Origin: Eleginops maclovinus
Taxonomy: Eukaryota; Chordata; Actinopteri; Perciformes; Eleginopidae
DNA: 64,000 nt
Reading direction: 5' to 3'
NCBI RefSeq assembly: GCF_036324505.1
Contig: NC_086355.1
Coordinates: 25,974,518-26,038,517 of the forward strand
Shown here: piece after piece, positions 10,264 through 21,000 of the stretch
Position numbering within the stretch: position 1 is the first letter of the stretch
How the letters are laid out: every line of letters begins with the position of its first letter
Notes under the pieces: generated by a model
Databases searched by the model: none
What the model was told of the DNA's origin: nothing
The model's input: only the letters and a program-made list of their open reading frames with translations
Position numbers and translations under genes: made by a program

Positions 10264-11799
10264 AGACAAAAGAGACCAAACTGCCCTGCTCTCAGCTGGC
10301 TGGGGCCTGCGCCCAGGAATCCATGATGCTGATGTCCGGTGGCCACTCTTAATCCATGAGTGGACAAACGGCACGGGGTTGAATTTCTCAATAGGAGGTC
10401 CATTCAAGTCAATGAATAGCAGGGCAGTGAGGCTCGCTGCACGCAGTCCGTTCCTAGTTTTATCCTCTGTGTCATTGCAAGCCGAGAAACCCCTCTCACA
10501 CTCCGCTGAGGTCGGGAGTATAGTGCGGCATGCGACGATAAGTTTCTTAAGAGTATTCCCCTGAGAACCTTGAAGCTTCCAATCTCGGAATTCCTCGATA
10601 GCCTCGGTAGAAGATTCACAGAGGAGTTTTGCGAATCTCCCCACTTCGCGCTCTCCAAATAGCATTAGGTCTGACCTCTCTGCAGGCCAAAAGTGCTGAT
10701 CTAGAGGCTTGAGCATGGCAATAAGTTCACTGTCAGGAAGACGTGATCTGAGATTATCAAGGATGGACTGATAAAACTGGGGTTTATTAATCTTAGGCTG
10801 CGTTTCCCTAAGCACAACGCCTTTGAACCGACCACTTGCTATGCCTGCGCGAATCTTGGATTCCGTTTTACCGGCATCTTCTTTCATAGCAGACAGTATC
10901 TCGATGGTTTGATGGATTTGTCTGCTGCCATCCACCAGAGACGTGTCCCTTCTCTGTAGTCTCAATGAGAGCCCCTGCAGTTCACGAAGCACATCTTTCA
11001 TCACTGCCAAATCGGAGAGGAAGCCAGTAGATGTCAGATGCTTGAGTAGGCCACCATACTTCGCCCTCTCCACACCGTTGCGCGAGGCATCTTCGCTGGC
11101 CATTGTAAAGTGCTGTGCCAAAACAGGAAAATCTTTCACCACAGCTTTAACTGTCCGGAAACTGCTTGCCACCCACCTGATTGTGAAGACTTTGCCTATT
11201 TTTAAAATCTGCATGTTTAGTTCCCTAGCAGCATTTTCAAGCTCCCGTGCGTTTTTGGTGGATTGGTGATACAGACTATGAAGCTTTGAAATAAAAATGT
11301 CAAAATGGTTGCACCCAGCCACAGCCTTCAAAGAATCATTAACAGCTAGTTCTAATCGGTGTGCCAGGCAATGTACATCCTGCAGTCGAGGGAAGTCTTG
11401 TTTAAGTCTTTCAATGAGTCCTGTATGCCTACCGGTAAGGACAGCGGCTCCGTCTGTGGCTATGCTGATGAAGTTCCTCTTAAGAAATTCTGCCTCTATC
11501 CCCACATTTTGAAGACTGTCTTTTAACGCATTGTAAAGAGATCCTGCATCTCCTTTTTCCAACTCAACAATGTCCAAAAACACGTTCTCTACGTCTCCAT
11601 TACCTGTAGGGATGGGAATTGATAAGATTTTTACGATTCCGATTCCCTTATCGATTCTGTGAAACGATTCAATTCCTTATCGATTCTCTTATCGATTCCA
11701 ATTTGGGGGAAAAAGGAGAATAAACAGTTTGATGTAACATTTATCTTTGTTTTAATGAAAAATATTCTATTGTGACAGTTACTTATTAATCTCTAATAA

Positions 11800-11802
<3 letters not shown>

Positions 11803-11860
<58 letters not shown>

Positions 11861-11978
11861 AATTAACAGTTCTTTTGCAGATGAACATATCTGCTTTTCT
11901 GTACAAGAAAATGTAACAAATAACAACAAATAACAAATACTGAATCATGTAATTACAAGAACAATGTAATCACAAGCA

Positions 11979-12021
<43 letters not shown>

Positions 12022-12044
12022 TGTGAGTGTGAGTGTGAGTGTGT
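11803..12044. repeat. two (GT)n tracts in the 3' region of the BED hAT
   Basis: A (GT)n run lies at 11803-11854. A second run at about 11982-12044 ends in a gtgagt variant repeat. Between and around them, the phrase taacagttcttttgcag occurs twice (11866 and 12070), so the second tract and the stop-codon region look like a local duplication of about 200 bp. Confidence 0.8.
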
Positions 12045-12068
12045 GCACTCAAGTAGTAGTAGGGAAAA

Positions 12069-15000
12069 TTAACAGTTCTTTTGCAGAAATATGAGCATAT
12101 CTGCTTTTTCTGGAAGGATACGGGATCTTTCGGGGCTTATGGTGTCTCCAGCCGTGGAGAACACCCTCTCAGATGGGGTGGAGGAAGCCTGCACACAGAG
12201 GTAGTTTTCAGCCAGTCCAGATAGCAAGGGCAGCGTATCCTGCTTGTTCCACCACCACAGTGCGGCGCTATCCCTGCAGGGGATGGAGGGCAGGCTTTTG
12301 TAGAACTGGATTTCCTGATCCACCTTCTGAGCCAGGGAAAGACGGGGCTGTGATTCACGGATTGACTGCAGCTCGTTGTCCTCCTCCTCGAATAGTTCTT
12401 CCAAGGCTGTCTTTTTTGATGGTGGTGGCAGTGCCTGAAATTAAATGAACATGAAGTAAAAAAAAAAAAAAATACATATATAAGTCAATAATCATGACAA
12501 AACAGCATCCAAAGGTCATTACAAATGAATGAGTTAACTTACATAGTGTTCCTCTACTTCTTCCTCCTCCCCATCTTCGCAGCCTTCCCTCTGTGTCTCT
12601 CCTTCCCCTGGGAGCTTGAGAAGTGATGTAAACACATTAATAACTTTTAACACAGAGCCGTAGAAGGTCTCACTCACAATGGAATCAAATGCAATGATAA
12701 GACAAACAGAATTTAAACAGAAATGAAAATACCTCATCTCTTGCTGCCACTGTATTTGCTGTTATTGCAGCTTCCCTGATCCTGTCCCAGACTGCATCAC
12801 TTTTCACTTTGTATTTAAATCTGGGGTCCAAGATGGTGGCTTCCTCCAGGAATCTCTGAATGTCAGTTCCCTTCAATTTCAAAAAGGAGGATAGGATGAC
12901 ATTAGACTAGTGGTACAAATTGGCCTAAAGCATCAAGGTAAGATTAAATGTAGTTGTGCTTACCTGGTAGCGTTTGGAGAGATCCTTCCAAATGTTCTCC
13001 TTGATGCTCCTTGTGAACGCAGAGTCACCTTCCTGCACAGTGTACTGTTGCTCCAGCTTCTGCAAGATGGGCAAAATCTCACCGCAGGTTGCACTTTTGT
13101 CGCTGGAGACGGCCAGTGTGGAGGTGTAATGCTTCCGCATGAGATGCACAAACTCCTCTGCTTTCCTTAAGTCCTCGTTGCCTATTCTGTCCAACCTACA
13201 ATGTAAATAAAAACAGAAAAAGATGTATGTAGCACAAATAAACAAAAACAAAACCAGTCAAAGTTTAAAAAAAGTTTAAGTCATATTATCATTTAAAATA
13301 TATATCACCTTTCCTTCTCCATGGGCCTTCTTATGCGTGGATCTATGGCTGCAGCCTGGATAGCAGGGAACTGCTCGGTGAATCTCTCCATCATCAAATA
13401 GAGGGAATTCCATCTGGTCCTTACATCCAGGAGGAGCATGTGCTTGGGCAGCTCTGAGGGTTCACATATACACAACACAATGTAAATATTTATTATCTAA
13501 TAATTTACATACACATACCTATACATGTATATTTTCATGTACATATAGTATAATGCTTGCAATGTACTGTAAGGAGAGTATCTTACTGAGCAAGTCTTGT
13601 TTCTCTTTAAGAACAACTTTTGCCATGTGGGACCTCTTCATCCAGACAACAACTGCTCGAACTCGTGCTGCCCAATTGGATATGGCAGTGCAGTTGTACA
13701 GCTTTTGCGCTCCCAGGTTCAGCGTATGAGCGAAGCATGGAAATTTGACAATTTGCAGCTGTTTGATGGCTACATCCATGTTCGCTGCATTGTCTACAGT
13801 TGCTGCCACAACCTTTTCCCGTACACCATATTCTTCTAAAATGTAATCAATCTCCTCTGCTACAGCTGAGCCTGTCTGAGATTGGTACACGGCTTTGGTT
13901 TTTAGGACCTTTTCCTTTACCTGGCCATTGCTCACGTAGTGCAGAGTAACCGTGAGATAATGATCCTGACAAAAGCTTGTCCACCCATCAGCCGTGATAG
14001 CTGCCTTTGACACTGTTTTCAGTTCAGAGATCACATTTCCCTTTTCCACACCATACCAAGCAGGGATTAAGTGGTTGGTTAAGCTTTCCCTGCTGGGGGC
14101 TTTGTATTTTGGATTGAGAACCTTTGTCATCTCCCTAGAAAACATATGAAAATGAATGAGTGTAAACATCTGTTTAACGAGGAGGAAAATATTCTATTCT
14201 ATTCTATTCTAATCTGACATTTGATAATCTGACAACAACCTCACATTCACCTACCGAAATTCAGGGGCGTCTACTGTAGAAAATGGGTGCAAACCCTTAA
14301 CAACAAATTTGGTAACTGCCCGGTGACATTCTTCTACCTTTGCCTGGGACATTTTATTTCTGCCTGCCTCGACGAAAATAGAAGCCAGAGGTAAACGGGA
14401 GCAAGTGCTGCTAGCCTCTGAGTCAGCCAGACTACCCGTCTCGTCCCGGTCATCATCTTGTTCTAAATCTAACGAAGAAGGCATTCGTTTGATGAAAAGG
14501 CAATACTGTACAATTTCGGGAAATAAACTAATTTCCCACCTCCCTTTGATTTAAATAAATGAGCGTCACCTTTCTCTGGCTCCCTGAATCGGCGGCGCAA
14601 CTTACTAGCATGTTTCATTAGCTACATAGCAACAGCTAGAATTCTTCCCTAGAACTACGGATGCCTTGCCATCAAGTAAGCTAATTAAACATGCTAGCAA
14701 GGAACGGCTTGATTAACCAGAAACATAAACTCCCTTAATTACCCCAAGGAGAGGTAGGAAATGGGTTTATTTCCAGAAATGGCGTGGTACATAATTTACT
14801 AGGAATCACATTAAGGATTAGTCAGTGGGATAGCTACTTACCACCAGAGTTGCCTTCGGTGTTAGCCCCCAAGGCCACGGTGGTCGTAGAAGCTTGGCTG
14901 CTGTCACTCCGAAGGGCATCAAAAACGCGACACTCGTTAAAGTTTATCCCGTGTTGTGTGCGCAGATGTTTATGCATATTTGAAGTATTCCCTCCCGCCG

Positions 15001-15103
15001 ATGTTATCAACAATTTGCAGTGGTTGCAAAACGCCCTGTTGCCATCCTTATGTAATGTGAAATGAAGCCACACTTTGGACCGTTTTAACCTTAGGGGTGC
15101 CAT
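12069..15103 (-). CDS. hAT transposase with BED zinc finger (ZBED1-like), eight exons, apparently intact
   Basis: Minus-strand exons: 15103-14842, 14468-14255, 14134-13587, 13453-13309, 13195-12964, 12870-12733, 12614-12543 and 12434-12069. All introns are GT-AG and phases agree throughout, giving 1977 nt and about 658 residues, a normal size for a hAT transposase. Exon 1 has a BED finger (residues about 10-52): VWLHF, CNHC, then HKHLRTQH. Exon 3 has the catalytic-core features ITADGWTS and AATVDNAANM, and the CFAHTLNL motif. Exon 8 has the dimerisation region with WWNKQDTLPLL and SSTPSERVFSTAGD. The exon 7 acceptor was chosen at 12615-12616 because the nearby alternative breaks the frame. 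It would bind the element termini in the nucleus and catalyse cut-and-paste transposition. Activity is an inference from intactness; expression is unknown. Confidence 0.88.
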
Positions 15104-16834
15104 TTCAGACTTGTAAAAAGTATCACGAGCGTCACCTGCGTAACCAAGCAACTACGCCACGTCAAGCCGGGCTTACTGAATCATTCGTGTGTACCTTGCT
15201 GCGTAAATAACGTTACATAAACCGTGCGGTCTGGAATCTATAAGAGAATCGTTTAACGAGCTGCCAAACGGTTCCGTGGAATTGAAACATAAGGAACCGG
15301 TTCTCAACAGGAACCGGTTCTCGATTCCCATCCCTAATTACCTGTTACATCGCACCTCATGTAGATAATCATATAGGAGCGTCCATGCACAGTGCTTTCA
15401 TCCAACGTTATGCTGATACGTGAGTCGAGTTTCAAGACATGGGAAACAAGTCTTCTTTTCATTTCATCTGCTATATGTTTCACAATAGCAGCACAGGAGT
15501 GATCGGAGCGGTGTGCAGGGCCCACTGTTGCACCATTAAGCTCATTAACTGTCATGATCAGCGTCATTTTGGTGTATGGCAATCTCTCTGTGGCTATAGT
15601 GTACGCCGCCCTAAATGAGCTTGATGTAACGTCGATGGCAGCCAAACTCAGCTCTACAACTTTGGTGGGCAGAACATCTTTTTGTTTTAATTCTGCTATC
15701 TCCACTGCTCTTTTATGAGCAAGGCTGTCCCGGTGCAGGTAAATCTTCTTACGTAATTGCTTTTGCAATGAGCTACTGACGGTCCCATTAACCCATGCAT
15801 CCGAAAGGTGCACCCCAGTCTTTTTTTCATGGAGCAAGAGAGTTTTTGCTGCCTGGCAGGGAGCGCACCCAAGGCCACTCTCACTTGTACACAACCATGG
15901 ATTTCTCTCTTTCCACGATCGCCACTGTGTGAGCCCCCAGTTCTGAGGCAGGTGGCGCAGGTGCTTCAGTTCCATATCGGTCCCGGACCCCGTCTCCGCA
16001 GCCTCTTCTCCGTCCAATTCCTCCTCAACGTCCTCATCGTCATTGGTAAGTGTCCCAGCTAAAACATCATGATGACTGGTTGTAGCCACAACGTCCTCTG
16101 GCTCAGTAGAGTTAGGCGCCTGGCTAGAACTAGCTGTTGCTAGGCCATTTTCTGATTCTAAATCTGCAACTATTTTTGTTTTTTTAGTGGTAAAACCGAA
16201 ACTGGTCAGGGCCGAATATGAATTCGGTGCAGGTGGCCTTTTTTTCGGCGGCATAACTGGCAATTACATTTAAATTTAAGATGTGTTGTTGGTCTTTACC
16301 TCAAAAGCACATTTTTATGTGACTTCTTCGGACTTGCGAGTGCTGTCAAATCGATCTTATCCAGTTTGCTCACGTAGCCTAGTGGTGTGGTGGTGAAGTG
16401 CAGTATGCTGCGCTCTTGAGCGTATAAGCACGTCCGGTATTAGCCTATTTTAATGTAACGTCTTTAAAGGTTGGAGACCGCAAAGGGATGGATAATGAGT
16501 GTTGTTTACGATTAAATTACAATGCAATATATGGCAGACACCTTCAGATATGAGAGACCCCCTCAAAAATTTGACTTTGTTGCTTTCATGGGAGCCAGTC
16601 ATCACTCTATGGGAGCTCGGCTCCCTCTGGCTCCCACGTAATTCGAGCACTGGGTGGGATATACGTTGGTCTTCGTCTTGCTCATCTTCTGACGTAGTCC
16701 AGATGTTTTTCACTCTTCTTCCACCCAACCTTCCTCTGGCCTCAGGGAGTATCTGCCCTGATATATCTCCAGATTTAATACACCACACTTTCGTCTTCTG
16801 CTGCAGCTGGGCATATACATTACCCCCGATTTCT

Positions 16835-17302
16835 TCAATGCGTCTGGTGATTACTCGCCGACAGACTCACGGCATTAAAGACATCTTTCTTCTCGGGACA
16901 CACCTCTTCCGCGACAGCATTCAAACATTTCTTGACAAACTCTCCATCAGTGTAAGGTTTACCGCTGCTTGCTATCAGTTGAGCAACCCGAAAGCTGGCC
17001 CGAACGGATGACTGGTTCAGCTGAGCTTTGCGTACAAATGTATTCTGCTGAGCTAACAGTCCACTTTTTAGCTTTGAGAGTTTGTCTGCTCGCATTTGGC
17101 CTTGCAAGTTATCATATTTGTCTTTGTGACGGGATTCATAGTGTCGGCGCAGATTGTATTCTTTGAATACCGCCACCGCCTCTTGACAGATGAGACAAAC
17201 AGCCTTTTCTTTCCATTGAACAAAAAAATAATCGTTTGACCACTGCAGGTTAAATACCCTGCATTCTGAATCATTTTTTCTCTTACCTAACCTTTTCGCC
17301 AT
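16835..17302 (-). pseudogene. N-terminal fragment of a GTF2IRD2-like hAT transposase
   Basis: The minus-strand ORF begins MAKRLGKRKNDSECRVFN and contains a zinc-finger-like pattern (CLICQEAVAVFKEYNLRRHY then ESRHKDKY). It continues with VRASFRVAQLIASSGKPYTD and FNAVSLSA, a hallmark of hAT proteins related to GTF2IRD2 and EPM2AIP1. A frameshift near 16860 moves the next conserved piece (RRIEEIGGNVYAQLQQK) into another frame. Similarity then stops near 16790, before the catalytic core. The fragment is truncated and non-functional. Confidence 0.75.
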
Positions 17303-17427
17303 TATTCCGTTCTATTTGACAGGGGCTAGTCTAGGATTCGCGTGGCCAGACTGAAAAAAAAATCATAATGCGTCTCTGGTAGGCTATTGTTCAGGGGGCC
17401 GGGTCAAATGTGGAGGCGGGCCGTATC

Positions 17428-17451
17428 CGGCCCAGAGTTTGGGGACCACTG
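17428..17451 (-). mobile_element. terminus of the GTF2IRD2-like hAT
   Basis: The stretch ends agtttggggaccactg. Its reverse complement starts CAGTGGTCCCCAAACT, a typical Charlie/hAT terminal repeat. It lies just upstream (minus sense) of the 16835-17302 coding relic. The opposite terminus is missing. Confidence 0.75.
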
Positions 17452-17880
17452 ATCTACAGTATTAAACTGTATATCTGTATAGTTCAAGGGACAATACATA
17501 TTATTTTTGAATTGTACTTTGTTTGTTTGATGAGACAGTCAGTTGTTGATTCCATGCAGACGTTGATACAGCTACTAGGTCACAGCTAATGTATATCACA
17601 CTCATTCGTAACGCCAGTTAGACATTTTGATGTTCCGGACCTTTGCTTGAGGACATTTTCTCTAACTGGACCTCGTTGAATTTTTGTTGAGTACTCCTGG
17701 ACTAAAGTCAAAGTAAATAGAAGTATACTTCAGATATTTGTCTCGCATTAAAAGTCCTACAATTGTACTACTTTAAATGCAGTGCATGTGTTCATTTATC
17801 CTTTTGTTGTTATTTTCTGTATAAAATACAATTCCTTTAAGTTTAATCAATGATAAAACTGCAAACACATGATGAAGGCA
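17452..17880. other. short spacer downstream of rrp1b
   Basis: Repeat-like text (gtcaaagtaaatagaagtatacttcag, in parts) resembles the dispersed repeat near 56285-56740. No gene is visible. Confidence 0.4.
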
Positions 17881-17891
17881 TGAATTGAAAA

Positions 17892-17897
17892 TTTATT
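17892..17897 (-). promoter_or_regulatory. rrp1b polyadenylation signal
   Basis: tttatt on the plus strand reads AATAAA on the minus strand, about 170 bp past the rrp1b stop codon. It is the best-placed canonical signal. A (TA)n tract lies between it and the stop. Confidence 0.6.
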
Positions 17898-18064
17898 AAA
17901 ACTTTGAGTCCCTTAAAGAGGCAAAAGCAACACTGATAGCGAAACATAGAAATACTTCTATATAGATATATATATATATATATATATATATCAAAAGGGA
18001 AGTCAGTCTGTTGGGTTCACAGAGAACAGTGGGTCTGTATCTACAGTCTGTCAGTGAGGGGGGG

Positions 18065-21000
18065 TTAGAAGAAGTCTGCTGCTGAGGGCCGGCGTTTAGG
18101 AGTCTCCTTTGGAGTATTGAGGCCGCTCTTCTTGTTGGCCTTCGGGGTCTTTCTGGCAGAGAGTGGTGTGGGCGGAGACTTTAGGACCCCAAACTTGGGT
18201 TTCTGCTTTGGGTCGAAGGGCACTCGTGATGACCCATCTGGACTCAGCAGCAGGCTGCGGTCCGTTTTCCTGAACTCTGCACAAGGACACAGGAAACAAA
18301 CAACACTGTTACTACAACAACAACAACAACAACAACAACGGGAAAACATGTACTGACAAAGACATTGTCGTTTATCTTTCAGAACCACGAGCTGGAACAC
18401 TGTTTGATGTGCTTTTTACAGAGGAGTGTACTACGAAGCAGGACTAGTGGGTTAGTTAGCTAATAAGTGAAATGACATTACAAACGCCCCTCTTTATGGG
18501 AAGGCACACAGATTCTGAGGCTGAAAGCCCGGGATCAGAAAGACAGCCGATAAGCACCTCCATGGTACCCGTTATCGCTGATCAGGAGTTTTAGTTTTGT
18601 CCAGCCAGCGAAGTCAAAGAAAGCCTGGCTCTGCTGAACTTAGAACAGCCCTAAGGTCAAAGACATTCTTGAACATACAATGCCAACTGAGAAAACTGCT
18701 GCTGGAGATCTTTTTCTCAAAACAGCTACTAAATGTGCTCCACCATTAAGATGAGTTCTTTCTCCTGATGGGATGTTCTCAGGCAGACTGCTGCAGCAGA
18801 ACAAGCCTTTAAATCTTGTTCAGTACATATTCACACTGACATTGTAATTAATGTGTGTGTTTTATACATTTTTTTAACCTGTAAATGTAAAGTGTCTTTG
18901 TATACTAAGAAAAATAATTCAATGGATTTTTGTCATGTAAAATAATAGGTGGCTCATTTATTGGACAGATCAAGTCTTTAGCATCCCTTTTAATGGAGAA
19001 AAAACACAGATGGACAGTTAGTCCTGGTACACATCAGCAGCTGTATGCATTCCTCTTCTCTGGTGTAGAGAGCAGATAATGAGTCCTGTCAGACTAACAG
19101 CATGATAAGACATTCTATGGATATTACCAGCAGGTTGTTTGCTGTGTGGAGGCTCTTTTATCTAATCCCTCTCAATGCTGACATCCATACGTGTTACTAT
19201 GGTTACTTAATGAGCTGCATAACAGAGTTGTGGACTCGAGTCACATGACTTGGACTCAAGTCAGACTCGAGTCATGAATTTGATGACTTTAGACTTGACA
19301 ACATCTAAAAAGACTTGCACTTTGACTTTAACATCAGTGAGTCGCATTTGGACTTGCCCCCTTTTGACTCGAAAAGACTTGCTACTTTCAAAAACTCAAA
19401 GATTAAAAAGTATGTTGACATGGACTGCGCTATCTCTCTTTGCACCTGTGTGTGTCTGTGTGCGTAACGTGTGTGTGGCATGACATCCAATCAAATTAGA
19501 TCCAAGTTGTTTTTGATCTGACAGCATCCAACCAATCAAAGTACTGGACAACCAATGAGGCGGAACAAACTATAAGGCGCCAAGTAGGCAGCAATGATAC
19601 CACGGGTAGTTTCGTTTGGATTTAAAAACTTTGAGGTGGTCAACAAAAAAAGAGCTGCAGTCTGTAAAACATGCGGGACGAAGACAACAGACGGAGAAAC
19701 GACAACTTCAAACTTCGTTCGACATTTGAAGTTGCACAAAGAACGGTAAGTTTTGAATGAAAGCCAGCACTAGCTTATCGGCTAATTGCTAGCTAGCTAC
19801 ATATCAATGAGACTGTAAACGTCACCTTGGCTTACGAACACGCTAAACGGTATCTCCTGTGGGTTCATCAATGGATAAGTTCACTATTTTGCACTTTGAG
19901 CCCCCTTTCTGGGTCGTCTTGGATGAAATAGAAATGTTGACGATTGGCCGAGTCTCCAGCTTTTGGCTAATTTGGAATCACCCCCTGCTTCAGAATGGTT
20001 GGCTACAGGCATTCATAACATTGTCCTTAAAACAACCCTAAACATTCGTTTTCAAGGATGAGCAAATCACCGAGTGGTAAGTCACTACCTAGACACAGCC
20101 GAAGGACAGAGCGCCCTTTTGTTCTGGGCACTGAACATGAAGTCTCTTCCTTCACTCTTCCGAGTGGCCACCAGAGTCTTGGCAGTGCCTGCCTCTAGTG
20201 CTCCAGTGGAGCGAGTTTTCAGCCATGTTGGCATCATACTGCGTCCCCATCGTGCACAAATGACTGACAGACTTTTGGCCAATTTGATCTTTTGCAAATG
20301 CAATGCAGCATAGGGCCCTGACATAGAAAAGCACAACTCTGTTCATTGTCATGTTCATGACACTTTACATCTAGTCCCCTTCCACACACACACACACACA
20401 CACACACTTTTTTGGGAGTGAGGATATCTTGTATAAAGTGGTGACATGTTTGAAAAGGTTAAGGTTCCACTAGGTTTTGAAATGAGTTAGAAAGACTGAA
20501 AATGTTTTTTATAAAGTGGTAACACATTTGGAAAAGTTACATTCAACTGTTTTTGTGATCCTCCAAATACCTGTTTGAGGGTGAAGACATGTTTTTTAGT
20601 TCAAGGCTAGATTGAAGTTTTAAGGTGAAGAGTGTTTTGCAAAAATGAGGATCTTTTCGTTATAGTGCAATAAGCAATGGAAATACAATGTCAGCACTTT
20701 CTGTGGAAATTACATTTGCCTTTGTTTATTTCAAATGTGTTTGAACAATGTTGTTGGTTTGATAAATATATACAGATCTTAAAAGCATACATGATTTGTG
20801 TAAATATTATTTCTCCGTTGTTAAAAGGACTCGAAAGGACTTGAAACTCAAACGGTAAGACTTGGGACTTGACTTGAGACTTGCTTGTCTTGACATGAAA
20901 GCAAAGATTTGAGACTAACTTGTGACTTGCAAAACAATGACTTGGTCCCACCTCTGCTGCATAATCACTTCACAGATACTATTCTTGTTTAGGTTTTTAA

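Larger units (their letters stand above)
11607..15336 (-). mobile_element. BED-finger hAT transposon, probably complete and autonomous (3730 bp)
   Basis: It starts tagggatgggaattga and ends tcgattcccatcccta, near-perfect inverted termini. It is bounded by the perfect 8-bp duplication attacctg at 11599-11606 and 15337-15344. Subterminal regions contain repeated cgattc/gaatcg words (11632-11700) and ggaaccggttct words (15295-15322), as expected for hAT transposase-binding regions. An eight-exon transposase gene (12069-15103) fills the interior. It inserted into the KIAA1586-like ORF and is therefore younger than that element. Confidence 0.94.
10258..16263 (-). pseudogene. KIAA1586-like hAT transposase ORF, interrupted by a hAT insertion
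   Basis: Two minus-strand blocks, 16263 to 15345 and 11606 to 10258, abut exactly once the nested element and one copy of its 8-bp duplication are ignored. Together they are 2268 nt, or 756 codons including the stop, with no frameshift or nonsense codon. The N-terminal part begins MPVMPPKKRP, has acidic and Ser-rich linkers, then a CxxC-type region (GLGCAPCQAAK) and RISITLDESTVHGRS. The C-terminal part has SIATDGAAVLTGRHTG, VHCLAHRLELAVND and the dimerisation motif PTSAECERGFSACN. This architecture matches hAT-derived proteins annotated as E3 SUMO-protein ligase KIAA1586-like; the name reflects similarity only. The interruption makes this copy non-functional as it stands. Confidence 0.85.
9501..16652 (-). 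mobile_element. KIAA1586-like hAT transposon carrying a nested hAT
   Basis: The termini cagtgctcgaatta (9501) and taattcgagcactg (ending 16652) are inverted repeats. They are flanked by the perfect 8-bp duplication ggtgggat at 9493-9500 and 16653-16660. The element without its insertion is about 3.4 kb and carries one large minus-strand ORF (10258-16263, split). A 3730-bp BED-finger hAT (11607-15336) sits inside that ORF. A 235-bp tandem duplication lies left of the ORF, in its 3' untranslated part. Confidence 0.93.
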
